Shown here in pieces: positions 8,360 through 18,314 of a stretch of 64,000 nucleotides of DNA; position 1 is the stretch's first letter, and every line of letters starts with the position of its first letter. The notes beneath the pieces are model-generated. The model saw only the letters and a list, made by a program, of their open reading frames with translations, did not search any database and was not told the DNA's origin. Source of the stretch: Lachnospiraceae bacterium UBA7086 (lineage in GTDB: Bacteria > Bacillota > Clostridia > Lachnospirales > Lachnospiraceae); contig DKZA01000039.1 of assembly GCA_002492525.1 (NCBI GenBank), positions 1 through 64,000 of the forward strand, written 5' to 3'. The translations under genes were made by a program, and so were the position numbers.

Positions 8360-10768
8360 ATGAAATATGGACATTTTGATGACCAAAACAGGGAATATGT
8401 AATTGACAAAGTCGATCTTCCCTGCTCATGGACGAACTATCTGGGCGTAGAAGATATGGCGGCAGTGGTCAATCACACGGCCGGCGGCTATCTGTTCTAT
8501 AAGACACCGGAATACCACAGAATCAGCCGCTTCAGGGCCAATGCAGTTCCTATGGACCGGCCGGGCTTTTATGTCTATATCAGAGATAACGACACGAAGG
8601 ACTACTGGTCCATCTCCTGGCAGCCTGTAGGCAAGCCGCTTGATGAAGCTAAGTACATCTGCCGACACGGCATGTCCTACACCGTGTATGAATGTGAATA
8701 CCAGAACATCAAAGCCTCGCAGACCATGGTGATTCCCAGGGGAGAGGCCGTCCAGTTATGGGACGTAAAGATTAAAAATACAGGAGATACGCCCAGAAAT
8801 ATAAGTGTATTTTCCTATCTTGAATTTTCCTTTCATCACATTATGATTGATAACCAGAATTATCAGATGAGTCTCTATTGTGCCGGCTCCTCCTACGAAG
8901 ACGGCATCATTGAAGAAGACCTGTTCTATGAAGAAGAAGGCTATCAGTACTTTACTATGAATAGGATGCCCGACGGCTTTGACTGTATGCGGGACCGCTT
9001 CATCGGAACCTACAACACGGAGACAAATCCTGCCGCCGTGGCCGCCGGAAAATGTTCCTCTTCTTATGAGAAAGGCGGCAACCACTGTGGCAGCCTGCAG
9101 AAGAATCTGACCCTGCTGCCCGGTGAAGAAGCAAGAATCATCTTTATGGCAGGAGAAGGCCGGCGGTCCGAAGGGAAACGCATACGTACCAAATATGAAG
9201 ATCCGCAGAATGTAGATCTGGTCTATACAGATTTAAAACAATACTGGGAAGACAAATTTTCCAAACTGCAGATTCAGACGCCAAGTAACGCCATGAATAC
9301 CATGATCAACACCTGGACGCTGTATCAGTCAGAAATAAACGTCATGTTTTCCCGTTTTGCCTCTTTTATCGAAGTGGGCGGCCGGGTAGGGCTTGGATAC
9401 CGCGATACAGCCCAGGATGCCATGACGGTTCCCCACTCCAATCCGGACAAATGCCGGGAACGTATCGAACAACTTCTGCGCGGCTTAACCAGCGCAGGTT
9501 ACGGTCTGCATCTTTTCCAGCCTGAATGGTTTGTGGAAAATAACAAAGCCAAACCCTTTAAGTCTCCTACTGTTATTCCGGAACCTGACAAAGACAATAT
9601 CATCCACGGCCTCAAAGACGCCTGTTCCGACGACGCGCTCTGGCTGGTAGGATCCGTTACAGAATATATCAAGGAAACAGGCGATATCTCCTTTGCCTCC
9701 AAAGAACTTCCTTATGCAGACACTTTTCTTTCCGGAAGCAAAGAGACCGAGACCGTCTATGAACATTTGAAAAAGATTCTGGACTTCTCCACCAAGCAGG
9801 TGGGACTGACTGGAATATGCAAGGGGCTGCGAGCCGACTGGAATGACTGTCTGAATCTGGGCGGCGGAGAGAGCGCCATGGTCAGTTTCCTGCACTACTG
9901 GGCACTGCAGCATTTCATCGGCCTGGCATCTTATCTGGACAAATCAGAAGACGTAGCCTACTACACACAGATTGCCAACCAGGTAAAAGAAGTCTGTAAC
10001 AAGGAACTCTGGGACGGCAAATGGTTTATCCGGGGCATCACGGCCAAAGGCCGGAAAATAGGCACGCAAGACGATGCGGAAGGGAAAGTACATCTGGAAT
10101 CCAACGCATGGGCAGTTCTCTCCGGTGCCGCCGATGACGAGAAGGCGGATCTGGCTCTTAAGGCCATTGACGAATATCTCTATACCCCTTACGGCCTGCT
10201 CTTAAACACGCCTTCCTACACGGTGCCCGACGATGACATCGGTTTCGTCACCAGAGTATATCCGGGACTTAAGGAAAACGGCGCAGTTTTCTCCCACCCC
10301 AATCCCTGGGCGTGGGCCGCAGCCTGCAAGAGAGGAAGAGGCGACCTTGCCATGAAATTCTATGATGCGCTCTGTCCTTGTCTGCAAAATGATATCATAG
10401 AGACAAGAGAAGCCGAGCCTTACTCCTATTGTCAGTTCATTGCCGGCAAAGACCACAGCGCGTTCGGCAGAGCAAGACACCCCTTTATGACCGGTTCCGG
10501 CGGTTGGGCCTACTTTGCCGCCACCAGGTATATCCTGGGAATCCGTCCGGATTATGACTGTCTGACGATTGACCCCTGTATTCCGGCGGATTGGAAAGAG
10601 TTTCGCGTAAAGAGGGTATTCCGGGGTGCCTCCTACGACATCCGGGTAAATAACCCGGACAGTGTCATGAAAGGCGTAAAGGAAATCCGCGTAGACGGAC
10701 AACCTGCGGACAAAGTCAATATTATGCCTGCGGGCAGCGAGCATATGGTGGAAGTTACATTAGGTTAA
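8360..10768 (+). CDS. chbP: GH94 N,N'-diacetylchitobiose phosphorylase (802 aa)
   Basis: Predicted to split GlcNAc-beta-1,4-GlcNAc with phosphate into GlcNAc-1-phosphate and GlcNAc in the cytoplasm. Family GH94 is clear from end to end. Landmarks resemble the characterised Vibrio chitobiose phosphorylase more than cellobiose phosphorylase: DRPGFYVYIRD, SRFASFIEVGGR, GLGYRDTAQDA, the catalytic-acid segment GLRADWNDCLNLGGGES, and FSHPNPWAWA. Start 8360 (MKYGHFDD) is chosen by family alignment; the open frame extends upstream to 8186 but has no plausible start signal. First gene of an operon that continues with a mutase, importer, nagB and nagA, which supports the GlcNAc substrate. A TATAAT at 8291-8296 may be its -10. 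Cellobiose as substrate is the main alternative. Confidence 0.9.
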   Translation: MKYGHFDDQNREYVIDKVDLPCSWTNYLGVEDMAAVVNHTAGGYLFYKTPEYHRISRFRANAVPMDRPGFYVYIRDNDTKDYWSISWQPVGKPLDEAKYICRHGMSYTVYECEYQNIKASQTMVIPRGEAVQLWDVKIKNTGDTPRNISVFSYLEFSFHHIMIDNQNYQMSLYCAGSSYEDGIIEEDLFYEEEGYQYFTMNRMPDGFDCMRDRFIGTYNTETNPAAVAAGKCSSSYEKGGNHCGSLQKNLTLLPGEEARIIFMAGEGRRSEGKRIRTKYEDPQNVDLVYTDLKQYWEDKFSKLQIQTPSNAMNTMINTWTLYQSEINVMFSRFASFIEVGGRVGLGYRDTAQDAMTVPHSNPDKCRERIEQLLRGLTSAGYGLHLFQPEWFVENNKAKPFKSPTVIPEPDKDNIIHGLKDACSDDALWLVGSVTEYIKETGDISFASKELPYADTFLSGSKETETVYEHLKKILDFSTKQVGLTGICKGLRADWNDCLNLGGGESAMVSFLHYWALQHFIGLASYLDKSEDVAYYTQIANQVKEVCNKELWDGKWFIRGITAKGRKIGTQDDAEGKVHLESNAWAVLSGAADDEKADLALKAIDEYLYTPYGLLLNTPSYTVPDDDIGFVTRVYPGLKENGAVFSHPNPWAWAAACKRGRGDLAMKFYDALCPCLQNDIIETREAEPYSYCQFIAGKDHSAFGRARHPFMTGSGGWAYFAATRYILGIRPDYDCLTIDPCIPADWKEFRVKRVFRGASYDIRVNNPDSVMKGVKEIRVDGQPADKVNIMPAGSEHMVEVTLG

Positions 10769-10790
10769 AGCAAATACGGGAGGAATGATT

Positions 10791-12206
10791 ATGATTCAAT
10801 TTGGTACAGGCGGCTGGAGAGCCGTAATCGGGGACGGATTTACAAGAGAAAATATTCAGATTTTATCCAGAGCCATCTGCGATAAAATGCGGGAAGAAAA
10901 TGTCGCACAAGAAGGCATTGTGTTGGGCTATGACAGACGTTTTCTCTCCAAGGAAGCCATGCAGTGGGCGGCACAGGTATTTGCCAAAGAGGGCATCAAA
11001 GCATACCTGATCAACAAATCAGCCCCCACACCGCTTGTCATGTTCTATGTGATGAAACATGAATTCCATTACGGCATGATGATTACCGCAAGCCATAATC
11101 CGGCGATTTATAACGGTATCAAGGTTTTCACCTACGGCGGCAGGGATGCGGACGAAGAACAGACAGCGGACATAGAGCGATACATCAATGAAGTGACAGA
11201 CATTCCCGTAGAGGATCTGCCTTATCAGGAAGGCTTGGAGAAAGGGCTGATCGAAGAAATTTATCCGTTGAACGAATACCTGGACAGCATCATCGACACT
11301 GTGGACATGGATAAGATCAAGAAACGCGGTCTGCGGGTTGCTCTTGACCCCATGTACGGAGTCAGCGAGACTTCCTTAAAGACCATACTGATGACCGCAA
11401 GATGCGAAGTAGAGACCATTCATGAAAGACACGATACCCTGTTTGGAGGCAAACTGCCGGCACCCACCGCACAGACGCTCCGTGCCCTGCAAAACTACGT
11501 AATCGACAGGCGCTGTGATCTGGGCATTGCAACGGACGGCGACGCTGACAGAATCGGCGTGATCGACGACAAAGGCAATTTCCTTCATCCTAACGACATC
11601 CTTGTCCTGCTGTACTATTATCTGGTAAAATACAAAGGCTGGCACGGCGCTGCCGTCAGGAACATCTGCACCACCCATCTCTTAGACCGGGTGGCGGAGA
11701 GTTTCGGGGAATCCTGTTATGAGGTTCCTGTCGGCTTCAAACATATTTCCGCCAAAATGTTTGCCACAGACGCTATTATAGGCGGAGAATCCTCCGGCGG
11801 TATGGCCGTAAGAGGACATATCAAAGGAAAGGACGGTATCTACGCTTCTGCTCTCCTGGTGGAAATGATTGCCGTAACCGGCATGCCGCTCTCCCAGATC
11901 ATGGAAAACATACGCAAAGAATACGGCGGTATGGCGTTGGAGGAAAGGGATTATCGTTTCAGCCCGCAAAGAAAAATAGAAATTCACAAACAGATTCTGG
12001 AAGATAAGGAACTGCCTCAGATTCCTTATGCGATTGACCGCATCTCCTATCTGGACGGCCTCAAGATATACCTTAAGGACGGCGGCTGGATTTCCGTAAG
12101 ATTTTCCGGAACGGAACCTCTTTTAAGAATCTTCTGCGAAATGAAAAACAAAGAGGATGCGGCCTCGTTTTGTGAACTGTTTGAAAACTATTTAGCCTTG
12201 AAATAA
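10791..12206 (+). CDS. Phosphohexomutase, predicted GlcNAc-1-P to GlcNAc-6-P mutase (471 aa)
   Basis: Alpha-D-phosphohexomutase superfamily. The phosphoserine loop TASHNP, metal loop DGDADR, sugar loop GGESSGG and C-terminal phosphate loop RFSGTEPLLR are all present, so the enzyme should be active. By sequence alone it could be a phosphoglucomutase or phosphomannomutase. Lying 22 bases after the phosphorylase and in the same operon as nagA and nagB, it most likely converts the GlcNAc-1-P product to GlcNAc-6-P. The start at 10791 is preferred over 10785 because GGGAGGA then sits at normal spacing. A hairpin follows the gene. Confidence 0.9.
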   Translation: MIQFGTGGWRAVIGDGFTRENIQILSRAICDKMREENVAQEGIVLGYDRRFLSKEAMQWAAQVFAKEGIKAYLINKSAPTPLVMFYVMKHEFHYGMMITASHNPAIYNGIKVFTYGGRDADEEQTADIERYINEVTDIPVEDLPYQEGLEKGLIEEIYPLNEYLDSIIDTVDMDKIKKRGLRVALDPMYGVSETSLKTILMTARCEVETIHERHDTLFGGKLPAPTAQTLRALQNYVIDRRCDLGIATDGDADRIGVIDDKGNFLHPNDILVLLYYYLVKYKGWHGAAVRNICTTHLLDRVAESFGESCYEVPVGFKHISAKMFATDAIIGGESSGGMAVRGHIKGKDGIYASALLVEMIAVTGMPLSQIMENIRKEYGGMALEERDYRFSPQRKIEIHKQILEDKELPQIPYAIDRISYLDGLKIYLKDGGWISVRFSGTEPLLRIFCEMKNKEDAASFCELFENYLALK

Positions 12207-12224
12207 TATTTTATGATACCTTTA

Positions 12225-12260
12225 ACAGACGCGGACGTTTTGCCTGCGTCTGTTGTCTTT
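12225..12260 (+). terminator. Weak hairpin terminator after the mutase gene
   Basis: ACAGACGC (12225-12232) pairs exactly with GCGTCTGT (12246-12253), followed by a T-rich but interrupted tail. It probably gives partial termination, separating the phosphorylase and mutase transcript from the sensor/importer genes. Confidence 0.55.
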
Positions 12261-12348
12261 GATTGAAAATGTCCTATATCTTACTTTCAAAAAATCACAG
12301 AATAGTATACACTATAAAAAAAGAAGCAAAAGCAGGTATGAGTATAAA

Positions 12349-14124
12349 ATGGATAAAGCAAACGAACAATACGTACAGAAAAAATCACTTAGATGGAGTA
12401 TGGTCAGAAGACTCTTATTCGGGTGGTTTTTTCCTTTATTAATGTTAACTCTCATTATGATAATCCTGATAACGGGTAACCTTTACCGTCAGGTGGAGCA
12501 TACCCTGACAGCCTCTATGGACAAGACCGCAGACATCATGCAGATACAGCTCAAAGACTGTGAAACTGCCTCTAAGAACGCCTCCTATATGGGAGAAATC
12601 TACAACCTGTATCTCACTTATCTGAATGATGGGAAACGGGGCAATTTTAAAAAATTCGCAGAAAGATTCTTAGGCCAGCAGTACTCCTATAACGATAATT
12701 GTATAACAGCGCTGCTTGTGCTGCCGGGAGCGGAAGAGCTCCTCTGCTATGCACTTAACAGCCGCAACGGCGGAAGTTATCCGGATATTATGTTCTTTCA
12801 ATCCCAGGCCAAAGAACCGATTCTTGATGTGGCCCGCACACTGGACACCGGCACCACGCTGGTGTGTGTGGACGGCAGACTCTATATGGTCAGAAACCTC
12901 GTGACACCCAAATTCACACCTTACGCCGTACTGTCCCTGGAACTGGATGAGGAATCTTTGATGCAGAGTTTTTCCGGCATATGGGGATACACCGGTGTCA
13001 GTCTGTATTGGAACGACGACCTGGTAAACACAACGGACAGCGAAGCTTCCAGGACGCTTCCGGAAAACATTAAAAAAAGGTTAGAAGCAAAAGACACTTC
13101 CTACGAAAACCGTCAGGGATCCACCTCCTATATTTATCGCAGAATAAACATATATGACGGTACCATAACTCTTTGCGTCAGCCTGGACAACCGGGTAATT
13201 CACGCAGAAATTATGACAATACAATACCTTTTCCTGCTTATGCTTGTTTTCATGATACCGCTTGTCGTACAGATGATACGCTTTTTCCACAATAAAGTAA
13301 CGATACCGCTTCGGGATCTGATCACCGGGGCAGACTCCGTCAGAGAGGGAAACCTTGGCATCCAAATAGAAAACAGGGAAGACAACCGGGAATTTTATCA
13401 AGTGAAAGATACCTTTAACCATATGTCCCTGCAGCTTAAGAACCAGTTCGATAAAATTTATCTGGAGGAAATTGCCCTGCGGGATGCCAAGATCATGGCT
13501 CTGCAGTCACAGATCAATCCCCATTTCCTGAATAATACTTTGGAAATCATTAACTGGGAGGCGCGCCTGAATGGAAACTATAAGGTAAGCGGCATGATTG
13601 AAGCCCTCTCCACCATGCTCGGCGCCACCATGAACCGCAAAGAACAGCAGTTTCATTCGATTGCCGAGGAAATGGCCTATGCAGACGCTTATCTATACAT
13701 TATCGCCCAGCGTTTTGGTGCCAAATTCCAGTGTACAAAGCATATAGATGAAAGACTCCTGACCCTTCAGGTACCGCGGCTGATCATTCAGCCCATCGTA
13801 GAAAATGCCGTGGAACATGGCATGGACATCTCCACGAAAGGCTGTCTGGAAATCCGCCTCTACGAAAGAGAGGACGGCTATCTGTGCATTGAAGTAGAAG
13901 ATAACGGCAGACTGACCAGCAAAGAGAAAGAAAAGATAGACAAACTTCTCTCCAAGGATGCAAAACTCTCCGGTGAAAAAAGAGTCAGCCTCGGTATTCG
14001 TAATGTTGACCAGAGACTTAAGATGATATATGGTGATGATTGTGGATTATTTATAACAGGAAATGAACAGGAAAATACCGTTAGTACAATCTTGCTCAAA
14101 ATGGATGTGCCAACCGAGCAATAA
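12349..14124 (+). CDS. YesM-type sensor histidine kinase (591 aa)
   Basis: Membrane kinase of the LytS/YesM class that pairs with AraC-type regulators controlling carbohydrate ABC importers. A transmembrane helix near the N-terminus (about 25-48) precedes a large extracellular sensor region. A second helix (about 290-312) leads to a HAMP linker and the His_kinase domain with SQINPHFLNNTLEII (His392) and the ATP-binding motif PIVENAVEHG with GIRNVDQRLK near the end. Start 12349 is chosen because the membrane domain follows directly; the ribosome site (AGCAGG, 12 bases away) is poor and an earlier in-frame ATG at 12253 cannot be excluded. Its partner is the regulator at 17503, placed after the importer genes. 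Confidence 0.92.
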   Translation: MDKANEQYVQKKSLRWSMVRRLLFGWFFPLLMLTLIMIILITGNLYRQVEHTLTASMDKTADIMQIQLKDCETASKNASYMGEIYNLYLTYLNDGKRGNFKKFAERFLGQQYSYNDNCITALLVLPGAEELLCYALNSRNGGSYPDIMFFQSQAKEPILDVARTLDTGTTLVCVDGRLYMVRNLVTPKFTPYAVLSLELDEESLMQSFSGIWGYTGVSLYWNDDLVNTTDSEASRTLPENIKKRLEAKDTSYENRQGSTSYIYRRINIYDGTITLCVSLDNRVIHAEIMTIQYLFLLMLVFMIPLVVQMIRFFHNKVTIPLRDLITGADSVREGNLGIQIENREDNREFYQVKDTFNHMSLQLKNQFDKIYLEEIALRDAKIMALQSQINPHFLNNTLEIINWEARLNGNYKVSGMIEALSTMLGATMNRKEQQFHSIAEEMAYADAYLYIIAQRFGAKFQCTKHIDERLLTLQVPRLIIQPIVENAVEHGMDISTKGCLEIRLYEREDGYLCIEVEDNGRLTSKEKEKIDKLLSKDAKLSGEKRVSLGIRNVDQRLKMIYGDDCGLFITGNEQENTVSTILLKMDVPTEQ

Positions 14125-14150
14125 AAGGCAAAAAAAGACAATACCAACAA

Positions 14151-14179
14151 TTACCCTTTTTTTCTTTTCCCGGTATGAT
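14151..14179 (+). promoter_or_regulatory. Candidate promoter of the binding-protein gene
   Basis: TTACCC (14151-14156), a 17-base T-rich spacer and TATGAT (14174-14179). The weak -35 fits a promoter needing an activator such as the YesN-type regulator of this locus. Position about 40 bases before the gene is suitable. Confidence 0.45.
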
Positions 14180-14222
14180 ATAGATGTAACCAAACAAAAG
14201 CAATCAAAAGGGAGGAAGAATA

Positions 14223-15641
14223 ATGAAAAAACGAATTATCGCAGCATTGCTCGCGGGATTAATGGTAGTATCCGTAACCGCATGCGGAAATGACAACAGT
14301 GCAGGCAGCGCCGGATCAGAGGCGCCGGCACAGGAAGCAGCACCGGCAGAAAGTGCAGGAGGCAGTGACAGTAAGGAAGCACCTGCCGAGACAGCACAGC
14401 CGTCCGGCCCGGTAGAGCTGACAGTCACCACCACATTTGCAGGGGAAGATGGCAACGCACAGAATTACAAAAATGCAGTGAAAGCCTGGGAAGAGCAGAC
14501 CGGCAACACAGTTGTGGATACATCCGCAACCGCAGATGAGACTTTCAAGATGAGAGTAGCCACAGACTTCGAGACCGGTTCCGAACCAGATGTCCTGTTC
14601 TTCTTCAACGGTGCAGACGCCAACAGCTTCATCGAAGCCGGCAAGGTATTATCCATTGATGAGATTCGTGCAGAATATCCGGAATACGCAACCAACATGA
14701 ACGAAGATCTGATCCCCGACTCTTTGGTAGACGGTAAGAAATATGCCATACCGGTAAACGGCTACTGGGAAGCAATGTTTGTCAATACAGAGATTTTGGA
14801 AGCGGCAGGCGTAGAAATGCCTGGAGAAAACTACACCATGGATATGTTTAAGGCAGACTGCGAGAAGATTAAAGCGGCAGGTTACACCCCTATCGCAGCA
14901 GCACTGGGCAACATTCCTCACTACTGGTGGGAGTTCGCTATCTTCAATAACCAGTCCCCGGATACCCATCTGGAAATTCCGGAAAGCGTTGAGGATGCAA
15001 ACGGTCAGGCATGGGTTTCCGGCATGAATGACATCAAGGAACTTTATGAATTGGGCTATTTCCCTGACAATACACTCTCTGCAACAGACGATGAGACCTT
15101 TGCAATGTTCACAGACGGGAAAGCCGCTTTCCTGATTGACGGTTCCTGGAAAGTCGGCGGTATCGTAGGCGCATGCCAGTCAGATCCGGAAGATCCTTCT
15201 ACATTGGATACCGATAAACTTGCTAAATTTGATGTAACTTATGTGCCCGGTAAAGGCAGCAGAAAAGCAACCGACCTGATCGGCGGTCTTTCTTCCGGCT
15301 ACTATATCACAAGGAAAGCATGGGATGATCCGGACAAGAGAGCGGCCGCAGTCAACTTTGTAGAGTACATGACTTCCGATGAGGTTGTACCCGCTTTTGC
15401 ACAACATGCAGCATCTGCTTTAAAAAATGCACCGGTTGTGGATCCTGCTGAGTTCAATGAATTGCAGCTCAGAGCCATCGAGATGATGGCAGGCGTAACC
15501 ACTCTCACCGGCGCAGTACAGGATTTATTCCAGGGTGACTGCCGTGTATCTACCTTCGACGGTATGCCTGAAATCGTAACCGGCAAAGTAGACGCCGCAG
15601 ACGCGGTAGCAGAAGGTCTGGACGCTTATCATAATCAGTAA
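14223..15641 (+). CDS. Sugar ABC importer solute-binding lipoprotein (472 aa)
   Basis: Extracellular family-1 solute-binding protein that captures oligosaccharide for the two permeases downstream. It has a lipoprotein signal peptide with lipobox VTAC (Cys21), a low-complexity Ala/Glu/Ser/Gly linker (about 25-60), then the bilobal domain. An excellent ribosome site (GGGAGGAAG) precedes the ATG. The ligand is inferred to be chitobiose or a short chito-oligosaccharide because the locus also encodes the phosphorylase, nagA and nagB. An attenuating hairpin right after the gene would let it be made in excess over the permeases, as is usual for such systems. Confidence 0.93.
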   Translation: MKKRIIAALLAGLMVVSVTACGNDNSAGSAGSEAPAQEAAPAESAGGSDSKEAPAETAQPSGPVELTVTTTFAGEDGNAQNYKNAVKAWEEQTGNTVVDTSATADETFKMRVATDFETGSEPDVLFFFNGADANSFIEAGKVLSIDEIRAEYPEYATNMNEDLIPDSLVDGKKYAIPVNGYWEAMFVNTEILEAAGVEMPGENYTMDMFKADCEKIKAAGYTPIAAALGNIPHYWWEFAIFNNQSPDTHLEIPESVEDANGQAWVSGMNDIKELYELGYFPDNTLSATDDETFAMFTDGKAAFLIDGSWKVGGIVGACQSDPEDPSTLDTDKLAKFDVTYVPGKGSRKATDLIGGLSSGYYITRKAWDDPDKRAAAVNFVEYMTSDEVVPAFAQHAASALKNAPVVDPAEFNELQLRAIEMMAGVTTLTGAVQDLFQGDCRVSTFDGMPEIVTGKVDAADAVAEGLDAYHNQ

Positions 15642-15666
15642 AACCAAAAACGCTAATCGGCTGAAA

Positions 15667-15695
15667 GGGGCAGGGGATTACCCTGCCTCCTTTTT
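15667..15695 (+). terminator. Attenuating hairpin between binding protein and permease genes
   Basis: GGGGCAGGG (15667-15675) pairs with CCCTGCCTC (15681-15689) over 9 bp with one G-T pair, followed by five T. A partial terminator here would raise the ratio of binding protein to membrane components. Confidence 0.7.
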
Positions 15696-15730
15696 CCAAA
15701 ATGACCTTTACAAAATAATGGAGGTATCTT

Positions 15731-16618
15731 ATGGGAGCAAACATATATCGCAATAAGAAACCGGTATTTGTATTCTTAATACCTGCCTTCCTGTTTATGG
15801 CAACGTTTCTTTATTATCCTTTTATTAAAAACATATTAAACAGTTTCATGAGCATCAAACAGCTTGGCAGTTCCGCCACCAGCTTTAATACACCCTGGTA
15901 CGGTAACTATGTAGATATGATTCATGATCAGAATGTATGGACGTCCCTCAAAAATACACTGATCATGATGGTGGTTACCCTGATCGGGCAAGTCGGCATC
16001 GCCATCATACTGGCATTGATGGTAGATAACATCGGCAGAGGCAAACAGTTCTTCAAAACCGTATTCTTCTTTCCGATCGTTATCTCGGCAACAGCCTTAG
16101 GTCTGTTGTTCAACCTGCTCTTTCTGTATGATAAGGGTATGATCAATCAGCTTCTGGAATCTTTGGGCAAGACGCAGCTGACGGACTGGAAAGCTGAGGG
16201 CATAGCGCTGTTTACCATGATGCTTCCGGTTATGTGGCAGTATGTCGGATTCTACTTTGTCATCCTTATCACAGGATTAAATAATATTTCCGATGAATTG
16301 TACGAGGCAGCACGGATTGACGGTGCCTCCACATGGCAGTGTGTACGGTATATCTCTCTTCCTCTTTTACATAATGTCATCTGTACCTGCAGCGTCCTGG
16401 CTGTTACGGGTGCCCTTAAAGTATTCGATCTGCCCTGGACCATGTTCCCCAAAGGTATGCCGCTTAAGTCTACTTTCTTAACCGGTACTTACATGTACTA
16501 TCACACCATGGAAACTAAGAACGTGGACTATGGCTGTGCACTTGCCGTTCTGATTGTTGTGCTGGGTATTGTATTATCCAAAGTCGTTAATGCAATCTTC
16601 CGCGAGAAAGATTATTAA
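15731..16618 (+). CDS. Sugar ABC importer permease, MalF/UgpA type (295 aa)
   Basis: Integral membrane subunit with six predicted helices. The cytoplasmic coupling loop reads ELYEAARIDGAS, the EAA motif that contacts the ATPase. The first helix (VFVFLIPAFLFMATFLYYPF) is typical of the MalF-like subunit of CUT1 importers. Start ATG at 15731 follows GGAGG. Paired with the second permease 14 bases downstream. No ATPase gene is nearby, so the pair probably uses a shared MsmK/UgpC-type ATPase encoded elsewhere, as is common in Firmicutes. Confidence 0.93.
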   Translation: MGANIYRNKKPVFVFLIPAFLFMATFLYYPFIKNILNSFMSIKQLGSSATSFNTPWYGNYVDMIHDQNVWTSLKNTLIMMVVTLIGQVGIAIILALMVDNIGRGKQFFKTVFFFPIVISATALGLLFNLLFLYDKGMINQLLESLGKTQLTDWKAEGIALFTMMLPVMWQYVGFYFVILITGLNNISDELYEAARIDGASTWQCVRYISLPLLHNVICTCSVLAVTGALKVFDLPWTMFPKGMPLKSTFLTGTYMYYHTMETKNVDYGCALAVLIVVLGIVLSKVVNAIFREKDY

Positions 16619-16632
16619 AGGAGGGATGAGAT

Positions 16633-17493
16633 ATGACGAAGAAAAGAACATTTTCCATTGGCCGGTTCCTTGTCTACCTGGTATTAATCATCTGGTCGAT
16701 AACCACCGTGTATCCCATCATCTGGGTGTTCCAGAACTCCTTTAAGGCAAAAGATAAGATTCTGGCAGATTCCTTTTCCCTGCCCCTCGGAGAACTCTTC
16801 ACCCTGGCAAACTATCGGAAAGCCTTTGGCAATCTGAACATTTTAAGCGCTTATAAGAACAGTATCTTCATCTCCACCATGGTGGCCCTGTTCGTCATGC
16901 TGTTAGCCGGCATGGCTGCTTATGCGCTCTCCCGTTATAAGTTCAAGGGATCGCAGCTTCTCAATTCCCTGGTGATTGCGGGTATGATGTTCCCCGTCTT
17001 TGCTACGATTGTTCCGGTATGCTCCATGGAAGTTTCCTGGGGAATCGCTAACTCTAACAAATGGTTTTTGAGCATGTTATCCGTGATTCTGCCGCAGGTA
17101 GCAGGCAATCTCTCCTTCGCCATGGTGGTTCTGATCGGCTACATCAAAGGACTTCCGATAGAGTTGGAAGAAGCTGCATACATGGAAGGCTGTAACGCTT
17201 TTCAGATATACTTTAAGGTTGTGTTACCGCTTGCGAAACCTTCCTTTGCCACAGTAGCCATCTTCTCTTTCTTATGGAGTTATAATGATCTGTTTACACA
17301 GACCTTCTTCTTGCGGACACCTGATATGTACGGTATTACCACCCTCTTAAATCAGCTGACTGCCAAAGAAGGCACCAACTATGGTCTGATGGCATCGGCC
17401 GTGACATTGGTTGTGGTTCCTGTTATCATTGTATACTGCTTCCTGCAAAAATATATCGTGAAAGGTATGACGGCAGGTGCGGTGAAAGGCTAG
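16633..17493 (+). CDS. Sugar ABC importer permease, MalG/UgpE type (286 aa)
   Basis: Second membrane subunit of the CUT1-type importer, six predicted helices, with the EAA loop ELEEAAYMEGCN followed by VLPLAKP as in MalG-like proteins. The N-terminal YPIIWVFQNSFK after the first helix is diagnostic. It is preceded by AAAGGAGGG and followed after 9 bases by the regulator gene, so the importer and regulator are probably cotranscribed. Confidence 0.93.
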   Translation: MTKKRTFSIGRFLVYLVLIIWSITTVYPIIWVFQNSFKAKDKILADSFSLPLGELFTLANYRKAFGNLNILSAYKNSIFISTMVALFVMLLAGMAAYALSRYKFKGSQLLNSLVIAGMMFPVFATIVPVCSMEVSWGIANSNKWFLSMLSVILPQVAGNLSFAMVVLIGYIKGLPIELEEAAYMEGCNAFQIYFKVVLPLAKPSFATVAIFSFLWSYNDLFTQTFFLRTPDMYGITTLLNQLTAKEGTNYGLMASAVTLVVVPVIIVYCFLQKYIVKGMTAGAVKG

Positions 17494-17502
17494 GAGTAAA
17501 TT

Positions 17503-18291
17503 ATGTATAAGGTAGCTATTATTGATGATGAACCGTTAATTGTGGAGGGATTGTGTAAGACAATGCCCTGGGAGAAATGGAACTGCCAGCTGGCTGGCTA
17601 TGCCTATAATGGTAAAGAAGGTCTGGAAATGATCCGCCGGGAGCGGCCTGATATTATCATTTCGGATATCAATATGCCCGAGCTGGACGGCTTAAAAATG
17701 ATTGCCGCCCTGAAGTCCGAATTCCCCGACATGCAGCTGATCATCCTGACCGGATACCGAGAATTTGAATATGCCAGAGAAGCCATCTCCCTGGGTGTGT
17801 CACGCTTTCTTTTAAAGCCCTCCAAGATGAGCGAACTGGAAGAAGCGATGGATGAAGTAACCAGAAGGCTGATGCAGTCTGAAGATCATTTATCTGCTGT
17901 TTCTGTTCCGGAGGCAGAGACCGCCGAAGACGATCAGGACGATACTCCCTATCATAATGAAGCCAACAGCTTTATCGTAAAAAACGCCTTGGAATATATA
18001 CGGGAAAACTCTCAGGAAAAACTGCGCCTCGTGGATGTGGCAGACCAGGTTTATGTCAGCCAGTGGCATCTGTCCAAACTGCTCAATAAACATACCGGCA
18101 AGACCTTTTCTGACATCCTAAACAGCACCCGTATCGATAAGGCCAAAGAGCTGTTAAACGACCCTTCTCTTCGGATATGCGATGTGGCAGAAATGGTAGG
18201 ATTCCAGGATTTGGCACATTTTTCCCGGGTATTTAAAAAAATGGAAGGCATGTCAGCCAATGAATATCGCAACACCAGAAGTAAAATCTAA
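17503..18291 (+). CDS. YesN-type response regulator with AraC DNA-binding domain (262 aa)
   Basis: Partner of the kinase at 12349. The receiver domain begins MYKVAIIDDEP, with phospho-acceptor Asp55 in IIISDINMPELDG. A short acidic linker (about 128-150) leads to a C-terminal AraC double helix-turn-helix (about 155-260) with VADQVYVSQWHLSKLL and the second helix region VAEMVGFQDLAHFSRVFKK. Expected to activate the importer and perhaps the whole locus when the kinase senses the sugar outside. Shorter than many YesN proteins, which often exceed 500 residues. Confidence 0.93.
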   Translation: MYKVAIIDDEPLIVEGLCKTMPWEKWNCQLAGYAYNGKEGLEMIRRERPDIIISDINMPELDGLKMIAALKSEFPDMQLIILTGYREFEYAREAISLGVSRFLLKPSKMSELEEAMDEVTRRLMQSEDHLSAVSVPEAETAEDDQDDTPYHNEANSFIVKNALEYIRENSQEKLRLVDVADQVYVSQWHLSKLLNKHTGKTFSDILNSTRIDKAKELLNDPSLRICDVAEMVGFQDLAHFSRVFKKMEGMSANEYRNTRSKI

Positions 18292-18314
18292 AGAAACAAT
18301 AAGGAGACTCTATC